A stretch of 13,055 bases of DNA from an uncultured Prevotellaceae bacterium (GCA_937902455.1 CALELI010000072.1:1-13055), one strand, 5' to 3'; counted from the first letter of the stretch, positions 1 to 6,110 are shown. Made by a program: numbers and translations. Notes: generated by a model from the sequence alone, not told the origin.

Positions 1-620
1 TCGATGTACAGTTGCCAAATGTCAGCGACGAGACACGACAACTCGTGAAGAGTCTCATCAGTACCGAAGAGGAAATGAACATGCAGATGATTTACCTTTT
101 AGGTCTCGGACGCTTCTACACCAATGAGATAGCACGTGCTCAGGGAAAGACAAGTTCCGGAACAGAAGTGTCCTCCCTCGTCTCCTCCACCATAAGTGGA
201 CAACTCAACAACATCCTCGATAACGTAATAGGAACGAACAGCAAGTGGAGTTTCGGTACCGGTCTCACCACCGGAGAGAAGGGCTGGGACGACCTGGACG
301 TAGAAGGGACACTCTCCGGAAGCCTTCTCAACGACCGTCTCCTCATCAACGGAAACTTCGGCTACAGGGATAACTCACTCACCAACAAAGCGAACTTCGT
401 CGGAGACTTCGACGTCAGGTATCGTCTCTTCCCGACAGGAAACATCTATCTGAAGGCATACAATCAGACAAACGACAAATACTTCACCAAGTCAACCCTC
501 AACACACAGGGAATCGGTATCAGCTACCAGAAAGAGTTCGACAACTGGAAGAACCTGTTCAGAAAGAAAAAGAGAACAACTATCACCGATACCCCTGTAG
601 ATACCATCAGTAACAAATAA
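1..620 (+). CDS. tamB: TamB-like translocation/assembly module, C-terminal end (partial)
   Basis: The frame is open from the left window edge (first full codon at base 3) to TAA at 618-620, so only about 205 C-terminal residues are present; the TTG at 12 is not a real start. The segment FDVQLPN-like edge, then a run ending in LLGLGRFYTNE, a glycine/serine-rich stretch, and alternating beta-strand sequence (GTLSGSLLNDRLLINGNFGYRD and following strands) match the TamB/DUF490 C-terminal domain as found in Bacteroidota. TamB is a very long, inner-membrane-anchored periplasmic bridge that works with an outer membrane Omp85 partner in envelope assembly or lipid transport. The basic tail (RKKKRTT) is a species-specific extension. 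nadE follows after 11 bp, so the two could share a transcript. The family call rests on this domain alone. Confidence 0.8.
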   Translation, partial: DVQLPNVSDETRQLVKSLISTEEEMNMQMIYLLGLGRFYTNEIARAQGKTSSGTEVSSLVSSTISGQLNNILDNVIGTNSKWSFGTGLTTGEKGWDDLDVEGTLSGSLLNDRLLINGNFGYRDNSLTNKANFVGDFDVRYRLFPTGNIYLKAYNQTNDKYFTKSTLNTQGIGISYQKEFDNWKNLFRKKKRTTITDTPVDTISNK

Positions 621-631
621 AGCATAGATAT

Positions 632-1363
632 ATGGAATTCGACGCAAAGACAATGACTCCACGGATTGTGGAATGGATTCGCAACTGGTTCGAAGAGAAC
701 GGCAAAGGCTGTAACGCAGTAGTAGGAATCAGCGGAGGCAAGGACTCCTCAGTAGTTGCCGCACTATGCTGTGAGGCCCTTGGGAAAGAACGTGTTATCG
801 GAGTGATGATGCCCAATGGAATTCAACCTGACATCAACTGCTCGCAACTGCTCTGCTCACACCTCGGCATACGCAACTACACCATAAATGTCCACGACGC
901 ATTCGAGGCAATGGTTGCTCAGATGAAGTCTGTCGGACTCGACCCTTCCGACCAGACCATGACCAACCTTGCACCAAGAATCCGTATGTCAGCACTCTAT
1001 GCCGTGTCGCAGTCACTCAACGGACGTGTGGCAAACACCTGCAACCTCTCCGAGGACTGGGTTGGCTACAGTACACGATACGGTGACTCCGTAGGTGATT
1101 TCTCCCCCCTTTCACGCTTTACCGTACAGGAAGTAAAGGCTATAGGTCATGAACTGAAACTCCCTTACGAACTTGTGGAAAAGACCCCAATCGATGGTCT
1201 GGTCGGGAAGACCGACGAAGATAACCTCGGCTTCACATACGCAGAACTCGACAGATACATTCGTACAGGAGAAATCGACAACCTCGAGCACAAGGAACTC
1301 ATCGACCGCAAGCACAAGGCCAACCTATTCAAACTCCAGCTGATGCCAGTCTTCGAACCATGA
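632..1363 (+). CDS. nadE: NAD+ synthase (ammonia-dependent NadE)
   Basis: The 243-residue protein makes NAD+ from nicotinic acid adenine dinucleotide, ATP and ammonia in the cytosol, the last step of NAD synthesis. Seen directly: the PP-loop ATP-pyrophosphatase signature SGGKDSS at residues 34-40, a family-like segment GDSVGDFSPLSRFT in the middle, and a C-terminal KTPIDGLVGKTDEDNLGFTY block corresponding to the substrate/ATP-binding loop of NadE. There is no N-terminal nitrilase (glutaminase) domain, so it belongs to the short NH3-using class; its length is slightly below the roughly 270 residues of E. coli NadE. ATG at 632 follows the tamB stop by 11 bp and has no Shine-Dalgarno, normal for this phylum. 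The stop codon overlaps the next start as ATGA. Confidence 0.93.
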   Translation: MEFDAKTMTPRIVEWIRNWFEENGKGCNAVVGISGGKDSSVVAALCCEALGKERVIGVMMPNGIQPDINCSQLLCSHLGIRNYTINVHDAFEAMVAQMKSVGLDPSDQTMTNLAPRIRMSALYAVSQSLNGRVANTCNLSEDWVGYSTRYGDSVGDFSPLSRFTVQEVKAIGHELKLPYELVEKTPIDGLVGKTDEDNLGFTYAELDRYIRTGEIDNLEHKELIDRKHKANLFKLQLMPVFEP

Positions 1364-2097
1364 AGGAACTTCTCGACAAACTTTATTCTCAGTTCGACAT
1401 TGAGAAATTCAAGAAAGTAGACCCCTGCGGAACAGTCTATGAACTGATGAACCATACGTCCGACCAGCTCGACATCGAGATTGGAGCTCTTCTCGTCGCA
1501 ATGATAAGCTGGGGCTCAAGGAAAGTTATAGTCCCCACCGCACTCAATATGCTGAGCAACGAGATGCAGTGGCATCCAGCTACATTCATCCGCGAAGGAC
1601 TTTTCGAAAACTCCTACCCCAATGCCAAGAACCAATGCGTCTACCGCACGCTCAACGTACCCACCTTCAGGCAGATATGCAGAAACCTTCAGCAGGAACT
1701 CTCCGCTTACCCCACCATGGAATCACGCCTGTCCGGCCTGACTACCAAAGAAGCCATAGGAGAGATTTGCCGCTGGCTTGAGCCGGCAAGGATAGGAACC
1801 ATGAACAAGAGTGCCTGCAAGCGCGTCTGCATGTTCACCCGCTGGATGGTCAGGCACGACTCACCCGACCTCCACATCTGGAAGAGCCGCGACCAGAAAG
1901 ACCTCTACGCAGTAATGGATACCCATGTCTGTCAGCTCACCCACGAACTCCTTGGAGGAAGAAAACCGTCATGGAGCACCTGTGAGATGCTTACCGACAT
2001 ATTCCGCTCGTGGAATCCTGACGACCCGCTGCGCTACGACATAGCCCTCATGCAGTACGCCGACACCATTGCAAAGGCGTCCACACAGGAAAAATGA
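1360..2097 (+). CDS. TIGR02757 / DUF2400 family protein
   Basis: This 245-residue soluble protein belongs to the TIGR02757 (DUF2400) family, frequent in Bacteroidota and without an established function. Seen directly: an N-terminal block with DPCGTVYELM and a helix AMISWGSRK, a basic/aromatic helix KRVCMFTRWMVR around residues 154-165, the family hallmark VMDTHV near 185-190, and the C-terminal WNPDDPLRYDIAL at 218-230. The pattern of helices with an MDTH motif resembles helix-hairpin-helix DNA glycosylase-like folds, but that link is my inference and no catalytic residue can be assigned. The start ATG overlaps the nadE stop (ATGA), which implies translational coupling. The gene is complete, and the SRP RNA follows after about 60 bp. 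Confidence 0.85.
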   Translation: MKELLDKLYSQFDIEKFKKVDPCGTVYELMNHTSDQLDIEIGALLVAMISWGSRKVIVPTALNMLSNEMQWHPATFIREGLFENSYPNAKNQCVYRTLNVPTFRQICRNLQQELSAYPTMESRLSGLTTKEAIGEICRWLEPARIGTMNKSACKRVCMFTRWMVRHDSPDLHIWKSRDQKDLYAVMDTHVCQLTHELLGGRKPSWSTCEMLTDIFRSWNPDDPLRYDIALMQYADTIAKASTQEK

Positions 2098-2150
2098 GCC
2101 CCAAGACACATTTTTTTCACCTTACAGCCACTTATGTCAAAAAAAATGCT

Positions 2151-2158
2151 TACCTTTG
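2151..2158 (+). promoter_or_regulatory. -7 box of the SRP RNA promoter
   Basis: TACCTTTG fits the Bacteroidota sigma-ABfr -7 consensus TAnnTTTG and ends a few bases before the first paired base of the SRP RNA, which is the expected distance to a transcription start. No convincing TTTG -33 element lies 19-21 bp upstream. Confidence 0.7.
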
Positions 2159-2160
2159 CA

Positions 2161-2262
2161 CTCGGGTAAGTCCTATACGGCCAGCTCCTTGTGAATCCTC
2201 CAGGGCTTGACCGCAGCAAAGGCAGCAGGTTGTAGCGGCGCGATATAGCCAGCTTACCCACC
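2161..2262 (+). ncRNA. ffs: Signal recognition particle RNA, small bacterial type (4.5S-like)
   Basis: The RNA core of the signal recognition particle, which binds Ffh and helps target membrane and secreted proteins co-translationally. The ends pair: GGGTAAG at 2164-2170 with CTTACCC at 2253-2259, followed inward by CTATA against TATAG. The middle carries the domain IV-type core, with GTGAATCCTCCAGGGC followed by GACCGCAGCAAAGGCAGC and a GTAGCGG return strand, in the same order as in the 4.5S RNA of other bacteria. It is flanked by its own -7 box and a hairpin terminator, so it is an independent unit of about 100 nt. Exact 5' and 3' ends are estimates. Confidence 0.82.
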
Positions 2263-2266
2263 CCAT

Positions 2267-2303
2267 AAAAAAGGATGCATCATCATGACGCATCCTTTTT
2301 TTT
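2267..2303. terminator. Intrinsic terminator, probably bidirectional
   Basis: GGATGC at 2273-2278 pairs with GCATCC at 2290-2295, extended outward by an A6 tract (2267-2272) that pairs with T6 and continues as a T-rich tail to 2309. On the + strand it ends the SRP RNA. On the - strand the A-tract becomes the U-tract, so it can also end the winged-helix gene whose stop is at 2341. Confidence 0.88.
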
Positions 2304-2340
2304 ATTTTAGTGGTTCACCTAACCTGTAAAGCAGAAAACC

Positions 2341-2919
2341 TTAATAGTTTATTTCCCAGTAGCCCCCCTTGTCCGGACCGATTCGGCGTATGATATTCAT
2401 TTCCAGGAGCAAGGAGAGGTCGCGCTGGACAGTTCTTGGATGCACCTTGAACTTCTTAGCCAGGAGCTGAGCTGTCACATTCACTTCCTTGTACTTGCCG
2501 GAGAGGATACTTGCAGCACTACTGATCTGGCTTCTCTGCTTTTCTACCTTGTCAATATACTTTACAATCTTTCTCTGACGTTCCGAAATACGTACTACGT
2601 TGTTTTCTACAGCCTTATGTACGTTAGTTACTTCGTCATGCTTAGTTGCTGTCAGATCCTTTGTCTTCGGCATGGCCGGCATAACCGGCAGTTCTTTTGC
2701 CGTGGTAGTTTCCGACTCAGTTTCATAGACAGGAGTATTCAGTTCCTTATTGATGGTATCAACCATATTTCTTGCGCTTGTTACTACGCTAGTATACCAC
2801 CCTACTGATTTGTCTGTCAACGACTTCAACTGCTGATTTCCCATTGCTTTGCCAGTCGTATTCTGCATATACGACTTACCCATGGCTACTGCCTTCTTAA
2901 ATTTCGTAGTAAGTTCCAT
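2341..2919 (-). CDS. Winged-helix (HTH) domain protein, function unknown
   Basis: A 192-residue protein in two parts. Residues about 1-105 are polar and low in recognisable motifs (lysine/threonine-rich, with a PVMPAMPK linker near 78-85). Residues about 108-192 form a clear winged helix-turn-helix: ISERQRKIVKYIDKV, then NVTAQLLAKKFKVHPRTVQRDLSLLLEMNIIRRIG and a short wing GGYWEINY ending the protein. The recognition helix HPRTVQRDL resembles DeoR/HTH_11-type repressors and the wHTH domains fused to Fic proteins in Bacteroidota, but no Fic motif is present here. It is inferred to bind DNA; target and ligand are not evident. It is monocistronic: its own promoter (2948-2978) gives a leader of about 20 nt, and it ends at the shared terminator. 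No signal peptide or membrane segment is seen. Confidence 0.75.
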   Translation of the reverse strand: MELTTKFKKAVAMGKSYMQNTTGKAMGNQQLKSLTDKSVGWYTSVVTSARNMVDTINKELNTPVYETESETTTAKELPVMPAMPKTKDLTATKHDEVTNVHKAVENNVVRISERQRKIVKYIDKVEKQRSQISSAASILSGKYKEVNVTAQLLAKKFKVHPRTVQRDLSLLLEMNIIRRIGPDKGGYWEINY

Positions 2920-2947
2920 TCAATTCTTAATTTCTTTTTAGCGAAGG

Positions 2948-2978
2948 CAAAGGTAGCACTTTTTTTCGACAATACAAA
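2948..2978 (-). promoter_or_regulatory. Promoter of the winged-helix gene
   Basis: Read on the - strand: TTTG (2978-2975), 19 bp, then TACCTTTG (2955-2948), a perfect match to the Bacteroidota -33/-7 consensus at the preferred spacing. The start codon at 2919 lies about 28 bp beyond the -7 box, so the leader is very short. Confidence 0.8.
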
Positions 2979-3040
2979 AAAAAATCTGCTAAAATAATCC
3001 ATCGCACACAAGTTATGAGTACATGCGCGTATGAGATATG

Positions 3041-3248
3041 TATAGGGGTGTTCTAATAATTCCCCGCAAAAATAAAAAATTAACAAACTATTGGTGTTAT
3101 TGCTATTTTGATGCTTTTGGCTTTTTCTTTGCATCTTGCTGTCCTTCATTCAGTCACGATGCCCGCATCGCTCCTTCACTCAGAACAGCAACCTGCTAAA
3201 GAAAAATTCCAAAATCACCTAAAATGTAATTAATAGAACACCCCTATA
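3041..3248. mobile_element. 208-bp inverted-repeat element (MITE-like or invertible segment)
   Basis: The two ends are 21-bp inverted repeats with one mismatch: 3041-3061 begins TATAGGGGTGTTCTA, and 3228-3248 is its reverse complement. Identity stops abruptly outside both ends. If the true ends are GGGGTGTTC, the flanking TATA on both sides could be a 4-bp target duplication, or TA a 2-bp one; TATA is self-complementary, so this cannot be decided by eye. The interior is AT-rich, has no credible gene (the longest - strand frame is stopped or lacks family features) and contains a nested hairpin at 3136-3191. This size and layout fit a non-autonomous MITE or an IS remnant. Short invertible promoters of this phylum also have about this size, so that alternative is kept. 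Confidence 0.55.
3136..3191. repeat. Nested inverted repeat inside the 208-bp element
   Basis: TTGCTGT (3136-3142) pairs with ACAGCAA (3185-3191), and inside it CGATGC (3157-3162) pairs with GCATCG (3165-3170) over a 2-nt spacer. Between the two stems each side has 14 unpaired bases, and these two sides are near direct repeats of each other (CCTTCATTCAG and CCTTCACTCAG). The result is a cruciform-like shape with a symmetric internal loop. Confidence 0.6.
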
Positions 3249-3260
3249 ATGTGAGAGCTG

Positions 3261-3300
3261 TCACGTTGTAACGTGAATGAGTACGTCTCAGTTCAACTGA
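3261..3300. repeat. Cluster of three short palindromes
   Basis: Three dyads stand in a row: TCACGTTGTAACGTGA at 3261-3276 (7-bp arms, 2-bp centre), a TGAG/CTCA dyad at 3278-3290, and TCAGTTCAACTGA at 3288-3300 (6-bp arms, 1-bp centre). They lie just outside the 208-bp element and downstream of the beta-barrel gene. They could be protein-binding sites or decayed repeat DNA. No T-tract follows, so they are poor intrinsic terminators. I see no gene in the rest of 3249-3403. Confidence 0.45.
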
Positions 3301-3403
3301 TAGTTTTTCTCAGCTTTCAATGGAGTTTTCATGTGCTCATGATGGAGTTCTCCTGCACCCATCAGTTTTTCATTCTCCGCAGGATGGCATATTGGATAGC
3401 AGC

Positions 3404-4168
3404 TTAATCTTCGTTGTCGATGTTCAGGATGAGGGAGACGTTGATCTTGTTCTGGTAGGTTGTGGAGCGTGGATAGTTGGTGTAGAGATGATGATCGGTT
3501 ATACCGAGGGAATAGATGGCCCTGAGTGAAACCTTATCAATCTTGAGACCAATCCCGAATTCCAAAGCTGCATTAAAATGTTTCGGGTTGCCGAAACGGC
3601 TGTAGTCAAGATGGTCGACTACGGGATGATATCTTTCTCCGTATTCGTTGTAGTAATAGTCGTCATCGTTCATGAAATCGCCACTGAGCACATAGCTGAG
3701 TCCGAGTCCGCACTCTAACGACATGGAGAAATCATAGGAGAATGGTATCTGGAAGAGTGCATGCAGTGGGAGATAAAGGTTGTGCTCTACGAAGCGGTCA
3801 TATCCGTAGTCTCTACCCGAGGCGAAATATGCTTCATAGAAAAGGCCGGTGCTGGCTCCGAGACCGTATCGGGTGAGTGGCTTATAGCCGACACCAATCT
3901 GTAGTCCGTGGAGACGACGGTCTTCGCGTCCGAAGATATCTTCGTGAAGTTTGTCACCTCCGTCCTTCAAGTCCGTCACCCACTGCTTTGAGACATATCC
4001 AAATCCAATTCCGAGAGATGTACCGCCGTTGTTGTAGGTCCAGAGATCGATGGGCTGCTCGTCCTGTGCGAGAGTAAGAGTGGAGTTAAAGAACATGGAA
4101 GTAATCGCAAACCCTAAAACAGAATAAAAACCGGCTGCGCTTGTTCTGAATAATTTTATTAGCCTCAT
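3404..4168 (-). CDS. Secreted outer-membrane beta-barrel protein, function unknown
   Basis: A 254-residue protein with a signal peptide: basic MRLIKLFR, a hydrophobic stretch to about residue 30, and a likely signal peptidase I site after LTLA (about 34). The mature part is a run of amphipathic beta strands separated by acidic, tyrosine-rich loops (for example DDDYYYNEYGERY), with strands such as HGLQIGVGYKPL, ECGLGLSYVLSG, FNAALEFGIGLKI and a last strand INVSLILNI four residues from the end. Size and pattern fit the small 8-to-10-stranded barrels common in Bacteroidota outer membranes; ligand and role are unknown. The start at 4168 is secured by a perfect AGGAGG seven bases upstream, unlike other genes here. 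It has its own promoter (4301-4332) and a leader with two mini-ORFs. No clear terminator follows. Confidence 0.75.
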   Translation of the reverse strand: MRLIKLFRTSAAGFYSVLGFAITSMFFNSTLTLAQDEQPIDLWTYNNGGTSLGIGFGYVSKQWVTDLKDGGDKLHEDIFGREDRRLHGLQIGVGYKPLTRYGLGASTGLFYEAYFASGRDYGYDRFVEHNLYLPLHALFQIPFSYDFSMSLECGLGLSYVLSGDFMNDDDYYYNEYGERYHPVVDHLDYSRFGNPKHFNAALEFGIGLKIDKVSLRAIYSLGITDHHLYTNYPRSTTYQNKINVSLILNIDNED

Positions 4169-4221
4169 ATTTGTGCCTCCTTTCCTAACCTTTCCTTAAC
4201 TCCGTTTACTCTCTTTACAAA

Positions 4222-4236
4222 CTAATCTAAATTCAT
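4222..4236 (-). CDS. Candidate leader mini-ORF 2 (4 codons)
   Basis: ATG at 4236-4234 reads M N L D and stops at TAG (4224-4222). AGGAGG (4247-4242) lies 5 bases upstream. It sits between mini-ORF 1 and the beta-barrel start and overlaps neither. As with mini-ORF 1, translation is inferred from the strong site only. Confidence 0.38.
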   Translation of the reverse strand: MNLD

Positions 4237-4248
4237 TTGTGCCTCCTC

Positions 4249-4269
4249 TTATGTTCTCACTGAATTCAT
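4249..4269 (-). CDS. Candidate leader mini-ORF 1 (6 codons)
   Basis: ATG at 4269-4267 reads M N S V R T and stops at TAA (4251-4249). A perfect AGGAGG (4283-4278) lies 8 bases upstream. The short length gives no coding statistics, so translation is inferred only from the ribosome-binding site. The stop comes two bases before the AGGAGG of the next unit, which would favour ribosome hand-over. Confidence 0.4.
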   Translation of the reverse strand: MNSVRT

Positions 4270-4300
4270 CCTTTGTGCCTCCTCTTCTAATCTCACGGTG

Positions 4301-4332
4301 CAAAGGTAGGAACAAATTTTGATGTTGGCAAA
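4301..4332 (-). promoter_or_regulatory. Promoter of the beta-barrel gene
   Basis: On the - strand: TTTG (4332-4329), 20 bp, then TACCTTTG (4308-4301), matching the Bacteroidota consensus. Transcription would start near 4295, giving a leader of about 125 nt that holds all three ribosome-binding repeats. The -33 element overlaps the distal arm of the degP terminator. Confidence 0.78.
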
Positions 4333-4386
4333 AGGAAATCCCTATTATAAAAAGGAAAATCCCTACGGTGTGTAGGGATTTCCTTT
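4331..4386 (-). terminator. degP terminator with a duplicated distal arm
   Basis: Going leftward from degP, the arm AAAGGAAATCCCTA (read on the - strand from 4386) can pair with either of two downstream arms. The near one (4365-4351, one extra base) gives a hairpin with a 5-to-6-nt loop followed by TTTTT; the far one (4344-4331) is a perfect 14-bp complement. The near hairpin plus T-tract is a good intrinsic terminator, and the far arm allows an alternative hairpin with a larger loop. Confidence 0.75.
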
Positions 4387-4430
4387 ATTTCTGCATCTCT
4401 CCCCCATTAGGGAAGGTCATGAGAGACTTA

Positions 4431-6014
4431 TCAGTCTTCTCCGAGAGCTACGGCATAGCTTCCAGTCTTGCCAGATGGATACTTACCCCAGATGAAGAGG
4501 GTCTGTGTCTCGCTGTTCTGTGCGGCCTTGAATGCAGCCTCGAGATCACTGACGGACTTAATGTTCTGGTTGTTCACCTTCATGATGATGAAGTCCTTCT
4601 CGATTCCGGCACTCTTGAGCGGGCCTTCGCTGAGTTTCTCTACCTGGACTCCGTAAGTCATCTTCAGGTCTTTCTTCTGTCCTTCGGTAAGTTCCTTGAA
4701 CTCGGCTCCGAGGGTTTCGAAGTTCTGTGGCTTCACTACCTTTGTACCGCCCTGTGAGTTCTTGAAGGTGACTGTAGCAGTTCTTTCCTTCTTGTCGCGG
4801 ATAAATCCTACCTCTGCCTGGTCGCCAGGATGATACTTAGTAGTTGACTCCTGGAGTTCGGACATCTTTGTGATCTTCTTGCCGTCTACGCTTACGATGA
4901 CGTCACCTTCCTTAAGTCCTGCCTCTGCTGCAGCACCATCAGGAGTCACTTCTGCAACATAGACACCCTCGTTGGTTCCAAAGTCGGCCTTGAACTTATC
5001 CTTGTCCTTTACGTTGTTCTTCTCGTCGTCGGCCTTCTTTGCCTCGATATAGTCGTGAAGGGTCATTCCGCTGACACCGAACATTGCACGCTGTACCTTT
5101 CCGTACTGCTGGAGGTCGCTTACAACCTTCTTGACAATAGTAGTAGGGATTGCGAATCCGTAGCCAGTGAAGGAACCTGTCTGGCTATAGAGCATGGCAT
5201 TGATGCCGACCAGCTCGCCACGGGCATTGACGAGTGCACCACCGCTGTTTCCTGCATTGATAGCAGCATCTGTCTGGATGAATGACTCAATGCCGTTCTT
5301 GTTTGCACCCATGCCTCTTGCCTTGGCACTTACGATTCCGGCTGTGACAGTGCTTGTGAGATTGAACGGATTACCTACTGCCAGAACCCACTCTCCGACC
5401 TTGAGGGCATCGCTGTCGCCAATAGTGAGTGTAGGGAAGTCTGTCCCGTCAATCTTCAGGAGTGCGAGATCGGTGTCGGGATCAAGACCGATTACACGGG
5501 CTGTGAACTCACGGCTGTCGTTGAGAGTGACAGTTATCTCGGTAGCGTCCTGAACTACATGGTTGTTTGTGACAATGTATCCGTCGGCAGTGATGAGCAC
5601 GCCAGAACCGGCACCCTGACGCTTTGGAGTCTCAACCTGTCTGCGCTGGTTTCCGCCTCCGTTGCCTCTACGTCCGAAGAATTCTCCGAAGAAATCATCG
5701 AAGTCGCTGAACGGATCCTGATACTCAATGGTACGAGTCTGTCCTGCAATTGTCACCTTAATATATACTACAGCGGCACAGGCCTTCTCTGCAGCACCCG
5801 TAAGGTCAATGTGCTGAGCGGGCATCGTGTTGTCCTTTGCAAACGTCATCTGACTCTCCTGCTGACTGCTTTCGGAATCAACAGTCAGACCATTGTCTGC
5901 TGACATGCCATTAATTGCCTTTGAGGCAAAGTTGAATGCAAATGCACCCGTCACTCCTGAGAGCAGGGCGATTGCAACAAGTGTTCCCGAAATTCTCTTC
6001 ATTGTCTGTTTCAT
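4431..6014 (-). CDS. degP: HtrA/DegP-family periplasmic serine protease (Do)
   Basis: A complete 527-residue periplasmic protease/chaperone that degrades misfolded envelope proteins. The N-terminus is basic with a hydrophobic stretch (residues 8-28), a signal peptide or anchor. The trypsin-like domain has the full catalytic triad: His152 in TNNHVV, Asp182 in DPDTDLALLK and Ser257 in GNSGGAL, plus the GSGVLI..DGYIVTN strand ahead of the His. The LA loop near residues 100-132 is rich in Phe, Asp, Gly and Arg (DPFSDFDDFFGEFF). Two PDZ domains follow, about 305-415 (GVYVAEVTPDGAAAEAGLKEGDVI) and 430-520 (with SAGIEKDFIIMKVNNQ). Two PDZ domains place it with DegP/DegQ rather than one-PDZ DegS. M5 is an alternative start. 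It is transcribed alone from a consensus promoter at 6080-6110 and ends at a hairpin at 4331-4386. The specific symbol degP rather than degQ is by convention. Confidence 0.95.
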   Translation of the reverse strand: MKQTMKRISGTLVAIALLSGVTGAFAFNFASKAINGMSADNGLTVDSESSQQESQMTFAKDNTMPAQHIDLTGAAEKACAAVVYIKVTIAGQTRTIEYQDPFSDFDDFFGEFFGRRGNGGGNQRRQVETPKRQGAGSGVLITADGYIVTNNHVVQDATEITVTLNDSREFTARVIGLDPDTDLALLKIDGTDFPTLTIGDSDALKVGEWVLAVGNPFNLTSTVTAGIVSAKARGMGANKNGIESFIQTDAAINAGNSGGALVNARGELVGINAMLYSQTGSFTGYGFAIPTTIVKKVVSDLQQYGKVQRAMFGVSGMTLHDYIEAKKADDEKNNVKDKDKFKADFGTNEGVYVAEVTPDGAAAEAGLKEGDVIVSVDGKKITKMSELQESTTKYHPGDQAEVGFIRDKKERTATVTFKNSQGGTKVVKPQNFETLGAEFKELTEGQKKDLKMTYGVQVEKLSEGPLKSAGIEKDFIIMKVNNQNIKSVSDLEAAFKAAQNSETQTLFIWGKYPSGKTGSYAVALGED

Positions 6015-6079
6015 AATTTTAATGTTATTTTAATAGTTCTAATAATCTCTCTAACGTTTCTTTTTCACAAAACTGATGC

Positions 6080-6110
6080 CAAAATTATAATAAGGTTTAG
6101 TTCTGACAAA
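6080..6110 (-). promoter_or_regulatory. Promoter of the HtrA/DegP gene
   Basis: On the - strand: TTTG (6110-6107), 19 bp, then TAATTTTG (6087-6080). Both boxes and spacing fit the housekeeping Bacteroidota consensus. The leader would be about 60 nt, AT-rich, without Shine-Dalgarno. No extra sigma-E-like site is evident, so stress control, if any, is not visible here. Confidence 0.72.

Larger units (their letters stand above)
4170..4283 (-). promoter_or_regulatory. Leader with three AGGAGGCACAAA ribosome-binding repeats
   Basis: On the - strand AGGAGGCACAAA occurs exactly at 4283-4272, 4247-4236 and 4181-4170. Each copy is followed by an ATG: spacing from AGGAGG to ATG is 8, 5 and 7 bases. 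The first two ATGs open mini-ORFs of 6 and 4 codons, and the third opens the beta-barrel gene. The first two units also share downstream sequence (TGAATT), so the leader grew by local duplication. All three lie downstream of the promoter at 4301-4332 and so in the mRNA. AGGAGG precedes no other gene in this window. Confidence 0.8.

Noticed and set aside
2886..3149. An 87-codon - strand frame starting inside the 208-bp element
   Set aside because: A stop lies directly before its ATG, it runs across the winged-helix promoter into that gene's start in another frame, and no family feature is seen. It may include a trace of old transposase but cannot be supported.
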